From Kalmanozyma brasiliensis GHG001 (taxonomy: Eukaryota > Basidiomycota > Ustilaginomycetes > Ustilaginales), in assembly GCF_000497045.1 (NCBI RefSeq), contig NW_015961952.1, positions 372,001 to 436,000 on the forward strand: a DNA stretch of 64,000 nt, given 5' to 3'. The position numbers and the translations under genes are program-made. The notes under the pieces are model-generated. The model saw only the letters and a list, made by a program, of their open reading frames with translations. It searched no databases and was not told where the DNA came from. This document shows, in pieces, positions 18,284 through 27,450 of this stretch. Numbering within the stretch: position 1 is the stretch's first letter; each line of letters opens with the position of its first letter.

Positions 18284-20974
18284 ATGGACGACGACATAGA
18301 AATGGACGACGACCAGGAGCAGGAGCAGGAGCTCGAGCCGGAGTACGACGACGACGACGTGGACCAGGACGACGCCTCTGACGACATGGACGGTTCGGAC
18401 CCTGATGCCGATGACGACGAAGACGACGATGCTTCCGAAGCAGCCTCTGCCTCTGCGGCCTCTGCCTCCGCTTCACCCTCCCGCTCCGGTCGCGATGAAG
18501 CCCTCTCCTCGGCCACCTTCCTCCGAAAAGTTCACGAGCGCCGCTCGCTCTTCCGTCCACCCCCCACCTACATCGCCACCACCCTCGGCTATCAAATTGA
18601 ACCCCTCGCCGCAGCACCCCACTCCACCCACATCCACGCTACCGCCCTCTCATTGGACAGCACAACCCTCCTCACCGCAGGCGCAGACGCCTACGTCCGC
18701 AAATACGACCTCCACTCCACCATGAACGGCAAATCCATGCTCACCCAAAACGTCCGTCACGGCTTCGTAGAGGGCATCACCCGCGGCGGCACTCTCACCG
18801 CCTTTTGGGCCCACGAAGAACACTTGCCCACCTCAAGCTCAGCGTTGGGTTTGACCCCACAGGGGGGAGCGGAAAAGGACCGCCTCGTGGGCGTCGTACA
18901 CAGTCTGGCGATTCAACAGGACGCCCTGTGGGGACTGAGCGGGTCAGAAAGTGGAAATGTGCATTTGTATGGTGTACGGCATGATCCGGGGGTAACGAGG
19001 CATGTGTTCAGGAAACATAAAGGGCCGGTTTCGGCGCTGGCGGTGATGCAGGATGACGCGGGGATGGTCAGCGGTGGGTGGGACCGAGGTGTGCATCAGT
19101 GGGATTTGAATACGGGACAGGTGGTGAGGAGCTTTCCGGGATTCGCAGGGCAGATTTCGAGTCTGGCGTTTAGGCCGCATTCGGATTGGGAGGGGAGGTT
19201 GGGAGATGGGGTCAATGTTGCGATCCATCCGGAGGCCGCGGGAGGCGAGGTGGATGAGGATGAGGAGGATAAGGCGAGGAACGAAGACGTTGCCGAGAAA
19301 GGCGACATGGAGGACCAGGAGGGCGAGAAGCTCGCGAACGGCGATGCAGAGGAGGAGCAGCCGACGATAAAGGAGGAGGCACAGGAGGACGACTCGGAAG
19401 CGCCAATAGCGGCGTCAACGAGCAAGGACGCTGCGAATGGAGCGTCACCAAATGGCGTCTCAGCTTCGACCGAGCAGACGGCCGTGTCAGCTGCGACACC
19501 GTCAGATGGCAAGGAGATGGACGCAGCCCGCAGCGACAAGACGGGCAGCAACGGTGCTGCAACCGACAAGGACGCTCCATCGCCTACATCCGCAACCGGC
19601 AAGGTGGACGACGAGAAGGACGCTGCAGACACGCCGACGAAGCAATCTTCGACAACTCTCGGCAGCACCACCATCGCTGGTGACGACCCTACAGACGAAG
19701 AGCTGGCCTTCGAAGCCGAGCTCAACGCCAGTCTGGGCATGGCGTTGGACGGTAGTGGCGGTGCCATCAAGGCGGATGGGACACGACCGGACAGCGTCAC
19801 TGCAGGAGCGAGCGGTACAACTGCGGGAGGATTGATGGTTGCCGGTGCCGATCTTGACCATGATGGTGATGACGATGACCTCTTCGGTGGGGACACGCCT
19901 CCTGCTTCGTCTACGTCCGCAGTCAAGGACAAGGATGCGAATGCAGGGAAGAGCGAGCCGAACGGAGCGGGTGGCAACGACAGCGATGGCGACGATTCGC
20001 TATTCGGTGATGGAGATGAGGACGGAGACGGCGACGCGGATGCGGATGGAGATGCCGAGATGGATGCGGATGGCGATGCTGAGGCGGACGCAGATGGTGA
20101 TGAGGACGATGACAAGGACGAGAACTCGTCGGATGAGGATATGCCTCTTGCAGGGCGAACGATGGCCAAGAACCCTTCTTCGCAGAGCACCCTCGTTGCT
20201 CAGGGTACAGCGTCTCCCGCGCTCTCTTCGGCGCCGATGGTACCTTCGGCGTCGGCAACGACCGATACTCCTCTCGCTGCAGCGGCTGCCAAGGACATCA
20301 AACCCGATGTCCAGTCCTCTCCATCCAAACCCAGCAGCCCACCCAAGAAGGCACTCCCCAAACCAGCCTTCGGCGGCTTCAGCATTGCCTCGTCGTTCGA
20401 CGCACCCCTGTCGACCTTCAGCAAAGACGTGATGCTGACCACCTCGCTCTCCGGCCAAGTAATCCTGTGGGACCTTCGTTGTCCCACCTACACCTCACCG
20501 GACGGTCCGGCTAAAGGTGTCCACTCCCTCGCCCTCCCCAGCAAGGTCCCGCCATGGTGCCAGCAGGCCATCTTCAATTCGACCGGCGACAGGGTCTTTG
20601 TCGGACGCAAGAACGAGTCGGTCGATGAGTGGGATCTCCGTATGCCCTCTGCAGCGAGGTATGTGCGTTCGCTGCGACTGCCAACCGGCTCGGGCCCTGT
20701 ATACTCGTTGGCTGCGATGCCGAACAGGCGCCACATAATCACCGGTAGCTACGACAACATCCGGCTGTGGGATACCGAGTTTGCACCTGGGCCAGGGGCG
20801 GCGGGCGAGTTGAAGGTGCCGTTCAAGATTGTTGCAGGGCATCACGGTGCCAGCTTGTCGTCGGTGCTGGTGGATGCGAGTTGCAAGTTTTTGATATCGG
20901 CGTCGGGAGATAGAGGTTGGATGGGATCAAGCACGGAGGCCGTTATCATCCACGATATCAAGGCGCTCATTTAG
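18284..20974 (+). CDS. SPT8: SAGA complex WD40 subunit Spt8
   Basis: 896 aa from the ATG at 18284. Spt8 is the SAGA subunit that interacts with TBP in fungi. An acidic N-terminus (1-75) leads into the first WD block. The telltale Spt8 sequence is ALSLDSTTLLTAGADAYVRKYD followed by TMNGKSMLTQNVRHGFVEGITRGG. WD-type repeats follow to ~315 (GPVSALAVMQDDAGMVSGGWD; VHQWDL). A ~370-residue acidic, low-complexity insertion (about 316-690) separates these from the C-terminal WD block (VMLTTSLSGQVILWDLR; GDRVFVGRKNESVDEWDLR; HIITGSYDNIRLWD). Yeast Spt8 is ~600 aa; the difference is mainly the insertion. No intron. Confidence 0.93.
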   Translation: MDDDIEMDDDQEQEQELEPEYDDDDVDQDDASDDMDGSDPDADDDEDDDASEAASASAASASASPSRSGRDEALSSATFLRKVHERRSLFRPPPTYIATTLGYQIEPLAAAPHSTHIHATALSLDSTTLLTAGADAYVRKYDLHSTMNGKSMLTQNVRHGFVEGITRGGTLTAFWAHEEHLPTSSSALGLTPQGGAEKDRLVGVVHSLAIQQDALWGLSGSESGNVHLYGVRHDPGVTRHVFRKHKGPVSALAVMQDDAGMVSGGWDRGVHQWDLNTGQVVRSFPGFAGQISSLAFRPHSDWEGRLGDGVNVAIHPEAAGGEVDEDEEDKARNEDVAEKGDMEDQEGEKLANGDAEEEQPTIKEEAQEDDSEAPIAASTSKDAANGASPNGVSASTEQTAVSAATPSDGKEMDAARSDKTGSNGAATDKDAPSPTSATGKVDDEKDAADTPTKQSSTTLGSTTIAGDDPTDEELAFEAELNASLGMALDGSGGAIKADGTRPDSVTAGASGTTAGGLMVAGADLDHDGDDDDLFGGDTPPASSTSAVKDKDANAGKSEPNGAGGNDSDGDDSLFGDGDEDGDGDADADGDAEMDADGDAEADADGDEDDDKDENSSDEDMPLAGRTMAKNPSSQSTLVAQGTASPALSSAPMVPSASATTDTPLAAAAAKDIKPDVQSSPSKPSSPPKKALPKPAFGGFSIASSFDAPLSTFSKDVMLTTSLSGQVILWDLRCPTYTSPDGPAKGVHSLALPSKVPPWCQQAIFNSTGDRVFVGRKNESVDEWDLRMPSAARYVRSLRLPTGSGPVYSLAAMPNRRHIITGSYDNIRLWDTEFAPGPGAAGELKVPFKIVAGHHGASLSSVLVDASCKFLISASGDRGWMGSSTEAVIIHDIKALI

Positions 20975-21129
20975 CGCCCCGAACGCAATCTACGGGCTTG
21001 CAGCATGGGAAGAGATCCTTCGTGTAAGAGCGTGACTCGATCGTGATGCGTGCTTCGTGCCTTCGAGAAAGAGATGAGAAGCGATTCGCGCAGCCGTGTC
21101 CACCCGAAGGACCGTATGCCCAGGCTGAT

Positions 21130-22383
21130 CTAATCGACCGGCTGCACGGTAGCTTCGGCAGCATCCTCAGCCACGAAGATGGCGGACACTTCCTTGGCGC
21201 TCGCAAATTTGCAGTTGTTTGGAACATAGGCGTCAAGTACCAGGAGCAGATCGCCGGCCTTTAGTCCCGGCAGAGGGGTCCCGATCTCGAGGTACGTGTC
21301 CGCAGCGGGAAACACAAAGACCGAAAAGGCCTTATCACTGCCTCTGGGGTCCACGATTCTGACCCGCCAGTAGCGCTCCTTCGAGCGAGGACGCTGCCTG
21401 GACACGGTGAGGTCTCCGACCCAGTCTACCATGCCATAGATGTTGATGAAGAGGCGTCGTGTAGTGCGATCTCTTTGCGCTGTGATGAATGGAAGAGGGC
21501 AAAGCGCAGCTTGCGAGGGCGCCTGCAGGACGGGATTGGAGCTGTCGCCGCGTCCCTTGAACATGCGCCAGGGACCGATGATTTTGTGCATCGTTGCGGG
21601 CACACCAGTCTGTGGAGGCGCGGCATGGGCTACCATCGTCATGCGTTCGGCGTCTTGAGAGATTCTGGGCCTTTTTTCTGAGCGAGGCGACCCATCCGTG
21701 CTCCCAGCCTCGGGCGGCGCTGCAAGGAGCTGCTGGAGTTCTCCGACCGTCTCAGCCATGCTCTGAGTTTCTGCCAGTATGATCTCGTCGTTACGATCGG
21801 CCTCGGCTTTCTGCTGCTTGTCCTGCGGTGTCGTCGCATCGTCTACATCGTCTCCACCGTCTGCATTCCCATGGTCATACGATGTTTCTTCCTCGTCAAC
21901 CTCGCTTTCCTCCTCCTCCCTCTTGCTGCCCTCGTTGTCATTTTCGCTGCCATTCTTCACCACAGGACGAACAGACGAAGCGTCGTTCTCGTTGTCCGAG
22001 TCTTCGTCATCTTGAGCGGAGCTTTGAGCTGCCACGCCGGGGCTGTCTCCATCTTCGGATCCGTCTTCGTTGAGCTCGTGCTTAGCATCGACGTGGCTTT
22101 TATCCTCGGCCTCGTCATTGCCGGGATACGTTTGCGTCTTGAAGTATGGCAGGCCTCGGATCCTGTGCATCATTGCTGGGACCTTCTTCGTGGGCACTTT
22201 GTAGACGGCTGAGATCCACATGTGGTCTCGGTCTGCAGCCGTGTGAGTCCTTTCGTCGGCGGCGCTGAGGGGCTGCATAGCATGATAATGCGGCAGGTTT
22301 CTGATATGACGGACCGTTAGGTTGATCTTGCCACCGCTGAGCGGCACAAGGCAGTTACCGGCGACGTAGGTGAATTCGCTCAT
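21130..22383 (-). CDS. Acidic protein with a possible C-terminal OB fold; function unknown
   Basis: 417 aa from an ATG at 22383; not recognised as a named family. A short motif occurs three times: RHIRNLPHYHAMQ (~25-38), MHRIRGLPYFKTQ (~71-83) and MHKIIGPWRMFKG (about 260). Residues ~90-215 are strongly acidic and probably disordered. Residues ~300-410 look like a beta-rich OB fold: FINIYGMVDWVG, then YWRVRIVDPRG, FSVFVFP and GLKAGDLLLVLDAYV. The order and spacing recall the Pot1/Cdc13-type telomere-binding OB domain, but this comes from pattern reading only. The gene is convergent with SPT8 (155 bp) and sits downstream of LETM1 on the same strand. A single-strand DNA or RNA binding role is inference. 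Confidence 0.6.
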   Translation of the reverse strand: MSEFTYVAGNCLVPLSGGKINLTVRHIRNLPHYHAMQPLSAADERTHTAADRDHMWISAVYKVPTKKVPAMMHRIRGLPYFKTQTYPGNDEAEDKSHVDAKHELNEDGSEDGDSPGVAAQSSAQDDEDSDNENDASSVRPVVKNGSENDNEGSKREEEESEVDEEETSYDHGNADGGDDVDDATTPQDKQQKAEADRNDEIILAETQSMAETVGELQQLLAAPPEAGSTDGSPRSEKRPRISQDAERMTMVAHAAPPQTGVPATMHKIIGPWRMFKGRGDSSNPVLQAPSQAALCPLPFITAQRDRTTRRLFINIYGMVDWVGDLTVSRQRPRSKERYWRVRIVDPRGSDKAFSVFVFPAADTYLEIGTPLPGLKAGDLLLVLDAYVPNNCKFASAKEVSAIFVAEDAAEATVQPVD

Positions 22384-22927
22384 GGTGTGGTGTTCGATGT
22401 CGTAATGAGATTGCGGCGGTGTACAATGCGTCCACGGGGAGATGGTATCGTCCAGTGGAGTGATGATGTGGGTCCTGAATCGGAGGCAATGGCCGGCGGA
22501 GGCGAGTGCACTCTAATATGCGGGTGCGTGTAGCGATGTGGCTGGCTGATGGAGGAGGAGGGATGGAAGGGGGGAAAGGCAGAGAGGGCCTGTTTATATG
22601 CTTGTGGTTGGCTCGACAAGACGCTGTTCCGCACCTGCTCAGCTTCAGCGTTCCGCACCATGTGATTACAGAGAAGGCATACAGTATCACAGTAATGATG
22701 AAGGAGAAACTCAGCACCGCGAGCGTCGTCACAAATCACACACTCGGTCAAGGTTAAGGTTAAGATCAAGATTGGTGTGGGCAATGAGATGCGAAAGTGA
22801 TTACAGAGTCGTGTGATGTGACTGACAAAAAGTGGTGTGTGAATCTTGACTGTGTGACTGAGTGCGAACTATCTGGTTGAGTGCGGGTGATGGTAGTGAA
22901 CCATACGAAGAAGCTTCGGCATCGACA
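22384..22927. other. Gene-free stretch between the OB-fold candidate and LETM1
   Basis: 544 bp that should contain the promoter and leader of the minus-strand OB-fold gene and the 3' UTR of LETM1. It holds a short direct repeat (aaggttaaggttaag near 22752). No domain-bearing ORF or RNA gene was seen. Confidence 0.45.
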
Positions 22928-25237
22928 TCAATCCTCCACGATGTCGCTCTTCTTCGGCTTGAGACCATCCTTGCTGCGGATCTCCTTGCCCTGCGCATGG
23001 ATCTCCTTGACACCCTCATCCCGCAAAATGCCCAAGCCCGTCTCTGCCTGCGCAAGCTCGAGCACATCGTCAAGCGGCACCAGACCATCGTGATCCACAT
23101 CAAGCTTATCAACAATCTTCTCGATGACCTCGTCCTCCGGCTTGTGCTTGATGAGACGCAGCGCTTGCTCGAGGTCGTCGACCGAGATCTTGCCCGTCTG
23201 TGAAGTTTCGATGAGGTTCATGCGGGAGCCGACGTCGCGGTCGTACTCTTCGAGCTGCGTGTCGATCTTTTGGAGCATCGACTTGATGCGCTTGGTCATA
23301 CTGCGTGTGGAGGAGGAGCTGGACGAAGACGTGCTCGCTTCGGACTTCTCGGCCTCGGGCTCCGAAGGCTTCTTGTCGGTGGACGGCGAAGGGGCGGCAG
23401 CGGCGGTGCCTTCCTCCGTCTTGGGAGCCTCGGAGCTGCTGACCTCCTTTATGAGCTGCCTGAGCTCCTCACGCTCCTTGAGCACGGACGACTTGGCGCT
23501 GAGAATGCTGAGCGCCTCGCCGAGCTCGGTGAGCTGCTCGTTGGTCATGCGAGCATCCTCGACGGCGGGATCGGTCTCCTTCTTGGGCAGCAGCGATCGA
23601 GCCTCCTCCTCCTCGCGGGCGAGTCTCGCCTTCTCGGCGTTGCGCTTCTCCTTGTCCGCTTCACGTGCAGCAGCCTCTTCCTGCTCCTGCTCTGCTTCGT
23701 CCTCGATGAGCTCTTCCTGCTGTTGGAGCACTTCGAGACGCTGCTTGTTGGTGGCGCCTTCGCTGTTGACGCTGAGCTCGGCCTCGTTGACGAGGTTGTC
23801 GGGCAGGCTGCTGAGCGTCAATTCGAGGCTGCGCAGGTGCGATTGAGCGTTGACGTCGTTGTTGCCGGCGGCCACGTAGTTGAAGGCCTTGCTGAGCACC
23901 AAAAGGGTACCGCTGATCCTGTTGCGGACGTGCAGGTCGATCCACTGTTGCAGCTCCTGGCGCAAGCGATCCTCGGAAAGGTTGGTGGTCTGGATGCCTC
24001 GGTTCTGGCAGGCGCTGACGAGCTCGGACTGCGACATGTTGTCGACGCCTTCATGACCAATGACGATATCGTCCTGGCGGATGCGGTTGAGCTTGTGTCG
24101 GATCTGGTAGCGGAGGTAGTTGTCGGTACCGAAGGCGTTGATCTGCATGTAGCGGCAAACGCTGACCAGCTGAGGACGGGTGAGGTTGTCGAGCGTGAGG
24201 TCGTCCTCGAAGAGCTGGGCCACCTTGATGATGTCTTCGTTGCTGGGCGACTCGCCAGTGGAACGCACTTTACGGAAGAACTCCTTGAACTCTTCCGAGG
24301 TCTTGACCTTGTCGGTCGCCTGAAGACCGCCCTCCTTGATGGTCTCTTGCAAGAATTTGGCCATCTCGAGACGCACCTTGATGAGACCTCTGCGCTTCTC
24401 TTCGACGGAGAACTTGCTCTCGAAGGTGCTGGGAAGCATGTTGGGGAAGATCTTGATAGCCACAGGCAGCAAGAGCTCACCGGCAGGGATGATGATGAAG
24501 GGCACAAAAGGAATGAGACGGAGCAAGTCCGCAAAGGTGCGCTTGAGCTGGCGCTTCTCTCTTCGAGTCAGGCTGTATCCCAGCATAAGTCTTCGCAGTA
24601 GACGCCATGAGATTTTGACTTCCTTGGCGAGAAGCTTGGAGCCGTGCCAGTAGTGAAGCGCCTCTTCCTTGACCTTGGCCCAGACGCGTGTAGAGAGGGG
24701 GACCTTTGGCTTTTGCGCTTCGAGCTCCTTCTCCTTGGCCTTTTGCTCTGCGAGCATGGTCTGAGAAGCAGATGTCTGATTGGCAGGCGAGCCGAGCTCG
24801 GCTGCTGTGTTGCTCGAGGCAGGAAGCGGGCTGATAATGACAGGAGCCTTAGGAGGAGCCCCTGCGGACTGTCCCTGGTAAGCTGGGGAGGTGGCTGACC
24901 TGCCATCTTTGGATGATGTGCCGGGAGGAGGGTAGGTGTGGTTGTCAGATGACGAAGAAGTGGAGCGCTGATTGGTCTCCGTGGACTGGTGGCGAACGAA
25001 GCGGCGTTGGACGAGCGCTTGCGTCTCCCCAACCTTTCGTCTTTGGTGGTAGTGCTTGGTGACGGCGGTGGAGAAGGCCGCAGAGGCGGGAGGTCTCAGA
25101 CCGGGAGCGAAGATCTGGAGAACATCGACCTGGCTGTTGGGACGCAAAGCGGGTCTGGTGCGAGCGGCTGCGGCGAGGGAGCCACTAGCCCAAGCCAAGC
25201 TCTTTGAAGCCAAATACGAGGAGCTGGAAGCCGCCAT
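22928..25237 (-). CDS. LETM1-family mitochondrial inner-membrane protein with C-terminal EF hand
   Basis: 769 aa from the ATG at 25237. The open frame continues 107 codons upstream, but a mitochondrial presequence starts at MAASSSSYLASKSLAWAS. A Ser/Thr-rich segment follows, then the LETM1 core: WHGSKLLAKEVKISWRLLRRLMLGYSLTRREKRQL and the Pro-containing membrane segment LIPFVPFIIIPAGELLLPVA (about 232-252). The ribosome-binding-like region contains FEDDLTLDNLTRPQLVSVCRYM. Long charged coiled coils follow (about 510-640). Near 711-722 there is a consistent EF-hand loop (DVDHDGLVPLDD) with Asp at positions 1, 3 and 5 and Gly at 6. LETM1/Mdm38 proteins act in K+/H+ or Ca2+/H+ exchange and anchor mitochondrial ribosomes. 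The EF hand suggests the animal/plant LETM1 arrangement rather than yeast Mdm38. Confidence 0.92.
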   Translation of the reverse strand: MAASSSSYLASKSLAWASGSLAAAARTRPALRPNSQVDVLQIFAPGLRPPASAAFSTAVTKHYHQRRKVGETQALVQRRFVRHQSTETNQRSTSSSSDNHTYPPPGTSSKDGRSATSPAYQGQSAGAPPKAPVIISPLPASSNTAAELGSPANQTSASQTMLAEQKAKEKELEAQKPKVPLSTRVWAKVKEEALHYWHGSKLLAKEVKISWRLLRRLMLGYSLTRREKRQLKRTFADLLRLIPFVPFIIIPAGELLLPVAIKIFPNMLPSTFESKFSVEEKRRGLIKVRLEMAKFLQETIKEGGLQATDKVKTSEEFKEFFRKVRSTGESPSNEDIIKVAQLFEDDLTLDNLTRPQLVSVCRYMQINAFGTDNYLRYQIRHKLNRIRQDDIVIGHEGVDNMSQSELVSACQNRGIQTTNLSEDRLRQELQQWIDLHVRNRISGTLLVLSKAFNYVAAGNNDVNAQSHLRSLELTLSSLPDNLVNEAELSVNSEGATNKQRLEVLQQQEELIEDEAEQEQEEAAAREADKEKRNAEKARLAREEEEARSLLPKKETDPAVEDARMTNEQLTELGEALSILSAKSSVLKEREELRQLIKEVSSSEAPKTEEGTAAAAPSPSTDKKPSEPEAEKSEASTSSSSSSSTRSMTKRIKSMLQKIDTQLEEYDRDVGSRMNLIETSQTGKISVDDLEQALRLIKHKPEDEVIEKIVDKLDVDHDGLVPLDDVLELAQAETGLGILRDEGVKEIHAQGKEIRSKDGLKPKKSDIVED

Positions 25238-26109
25238 CTTGCTTCGAAGCGCTTGGTAGCGAGGGTGGACGCGGAAGAATTCGAGCCCGTTTGGAGGGAG
25301 CGTCAAGTGAATGAGACCCTGTGATCGAAGGACGCGACGGAACCAGTCTTGCTTCTTTGTGAGAGTAACTGACGATGAATACGAGGGATGGAGGAGGTGG
25401 CTTGGATGATAGCGGGTGCGGAAAAGGAAGTGTGACAGGTGTGAAGGAGGGCAACAGGGTTCAGGGGAAGGGCGACCTTCTGACTGCGCACGGCACGGAA
25501 GAACGAGGAAATGCTGGCGCAGCGAGGTGGAGAAACCCGGCAAGAGGCCACCCAACACACCAACACGCTCTCACAGACTCGCTCCACGGCCCTGCGCTTC
25601 CGGTCTTGGTCAGGGCGAGCGAGAGCAAAAGGGCCCCCAATCCGACTGCGCCGGATTTTGCGAGGATTCCAGAAGATTTTCGGAACGCTCTTCGCCTTTT
25701 TTCAAGCTCAGCTGGACACCCTTCCACTGTCAAACATTGGACCTCACCCGCTTCCAGTGCGAGCAATGTAAGTATCTACCCACCTGCCGGAATGATCAGC
25801 GACGTTGCGTGATGTTCGATAAAGTGATCTCGAACGAGGATTGAGACGGCGGGCCGGTAAGGGCAGTCGAAACGATAGGATGCGGGTGTGCGTGGCGGCA
25901 CGCCTGCGCCGGAGAGGAACGTGCTCCCGTATTTCTCGTCCGAAACAAAAAACCCAGTTTGTGTTAGGCTCTGTTGTGCAACAAAGAAGTGACTTTTGCC
26001 GAGTGTTGGTGTGGAGGACCCTAACCCTAGATGGCCTTCTTCCACCTCGAGGCGTCCTAATGATCAACTTCTCCTTCGCAGCAAGGATAGACGAACAAGG
26101 TCTCGACGC
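25238..26109. promoter_or_regulatory. Divergent promoter region LETM1 / TatD, with a telobox-like element
   Basis: 872 bp between divergent starts. At 26018-26030, 80 bp before the TatD ATG, lies accctaaccctag, two adjacent copies of the telomere-type hexamer in C-rich orientation. This resembles the telobox seen in promoters of translation and growth genes in some eukaryotes. No gene was recognised; open frames on both strands are without domains. Confidence 0.4.
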
Positions 26110-27192
26110 ATGCTAGCGAGAAGAGCTCTGCAGTCGCTGAAGCTCAGAACAGCACCTGCGGTCTCATCCCGCACCATGTCCGCGACGGCCCAATACATCG
26201 ACATCGGCGTCAACCTCACCGATCCCGTCTTTCGCGGCTCGTATCACGGCAAGCAGGCGCATCAAGATGACTTTTCCATCGTCCACTCTCGCGCTATCAA
26301 GGCCGGAGTAGTCGCACAAATCCTCACGGGTGGCAATCTAGCTGAGTCACAGGAAGCGCTCTCGCTCGCCAAGGCACACGATGGGTTCTATTCCACCGCG
26401 GGGTGTCATCCTACGAGGACGTCCGAGATGGAGTCGTACGAAGACGGAGCGGAAGCGTATCTGGGCAAGATCAAGGAGCTGATTCTCGAGTCAAGAAGAG
26501 ATGGAGGAAAGGTGGTGGCGGTGGGAGAGTGCGGTCTGGACTACGACCGATTGCATTTCGCGCCGGCCGATGTGCAAAAGAAGCACTTTGCGACGCAATT
26601 GGAGCTGGCAGCCGAGGTCAAGTTGCCGTTGTTCCTTCACTCAAGAGCAGCACATCGTGACTTTGTCGAGATTATTAAGCCCAGGATTGACGAGATCCAC
26701 ACGGCGTTGTCGAGCGACGGGAGGGAGCCGCACACGGACGATGCTGAGGCAAAGCGAGTCGGCGTTGTCCACAGCTTCACGGGAACGATCGATGAGGTCA
26801 AAGAGTTGCTCGAGCTAGGCCTATTCATCGGAATCAACGGCTGCTCTCTCAAGACGCAAGAGAACCTCGATGTTCTACCACACATCCCACTGAGCAGGCT
26901 GATGCTCGAGACCGACGCACCATGGTGCGATCCTCGCTCGACCCACGCTTCCCATTCGCACATCCAGGCGTTCAAGCAGGCCAATCCCGCTTTGCACGCC
27001 CGCTACCAGCCGGCGTCGGTCAAGAAGGAAAAGTGGAATCCAGACGCCATGGTCAAAGGGCGTAACGAGCCTTGCAGTATCGGTCTAGTAGCAGCCACCG
27101 TCGCCAGCGTCAAAGGCGTTTCCATCGAACAAGTAGCCGAAGCGGCCATGTACAATACCCGCTGGCTCTTCAACTTGACGCATTTCTCGTAG
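26110..27192 (+). CDS. TatD-family metal-dependent deoxyribonuclease (TATDN1-like)
   Basis: 360 aa from the ATG at 26110. A second ATG at 26176 starts MSATAQYIDIGVN, where most homologues begin. The extra 22 residues (MLARRALQSLKLRTAPAVSS) look like a mitochondrial presequence, so two isoforms are possible. Metal-site motifs are in order: DIGVNLTD (about 30), GECGLDYDR (138), LFLHSRAAH (174), VVHSFTG (218) and LETDAPW (266). These match the amidohydrolase-type TatD fold. Family members are 3'-5' exonucleases or endonucleases implicated in DNA repair and apoptotic DNA degradation. The C-terminus WLFNLTHFS and stop lie at the edge of the 93-bp inverted repeat described separately, so the 3' UTR can fold on itself. 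Divergent from LETM1. Confidence 0.92.
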   Translation: MLARRALQSLKLRTAPAVSSRTMSATAQYIDIGVNLTDPVFRGSYHGKQAHQDDFSIVHSRAIKAGVVAQILTGGNLAESQEALSLAKAHDGFYSTAGCHPTRTSEMESYEDGAEAYLGKIKELILESRRDGGKVVAVGECGLDYDRLHFAPADVQKKHFATQLELAAEVKLPLFLHSRAAHRDFVEIIKPRIDEIHTALSSDGREPHTDDAEAKRVGVVHSFTGTIDEVKELLELGLFIGINGCSLKTQENLDVLPHIPLSRLMLETDAPWCDPRSTHASHSHIQAFKQANPALHARYQPASVKKEKWNPDAMVKGRNEPCSIGLVAATVASVKGVSIEQVAEAAMYNTRWLFNLTHFS

Positions 27193-27443
27193 TGCCGACG
27201 GAGCGCGATTGTTGCACCCCCGGCAGCAGATGTTGAAGGAGGAGCAGCGGGATGCAGATGATGGCGAGAACAGCATATAATGGCAATGTTTCCGAGACAC
27301 CATCTCGTGACCGAGGTGATCAGTGATGGCAAGGAGCATCTTTCGCAACGTTATATGCTGTTCTCGCCATCATCTGCATCCCGCTGCTCCTCCTTCAACA
27401 TCTGCTGCCGGGGGTGCAACAATCGCGCTCCGTCGGTACTACG
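27188..27443. repeat. Near-perfect 93-bp inverted repeat with a 70-bp loop at the 3' end of the TatD gene
   Basis: Left arm 27188-27280, right arm 27351-27443. They are reverse complements at 92 of 93 positions; the only difference is g at 27194 against t at 27437, which in RNA is a G-U pair. The left arm starts in the last sense codon and contains the TAG stop (27190-27192). The 70-bp spacer is not repeated. A transcript of the TatD gene reading through would form a 93-bp stem. It is not obviously a known transposon, because no target-site duplication lies directly beside the arms. Confidence 0.93.
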
Positions 27444-27450
27444 GGCGTGT

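Noticed and set aside
19096..20190. 364-codon Ser-rich minus-strand frame
   Set aside because: Complement of the acidic Asp/Glu/Ala insertion of SPT8; composition is explained by the repeats.
23270..24601. 443-codon plus-strand frame within LETM1
   Set aside because: Antisense register of LETM1; Leu/Glu-rich because of the coiled coils opposite.
27188..27443. Inverted repeat as a bacterial-style terminator or a known MITE
   Set aside because: Arms are far too long for a terminator, and no target-site duplication directly flanks the arms. It is recorded as an unexplained inverted repeat.
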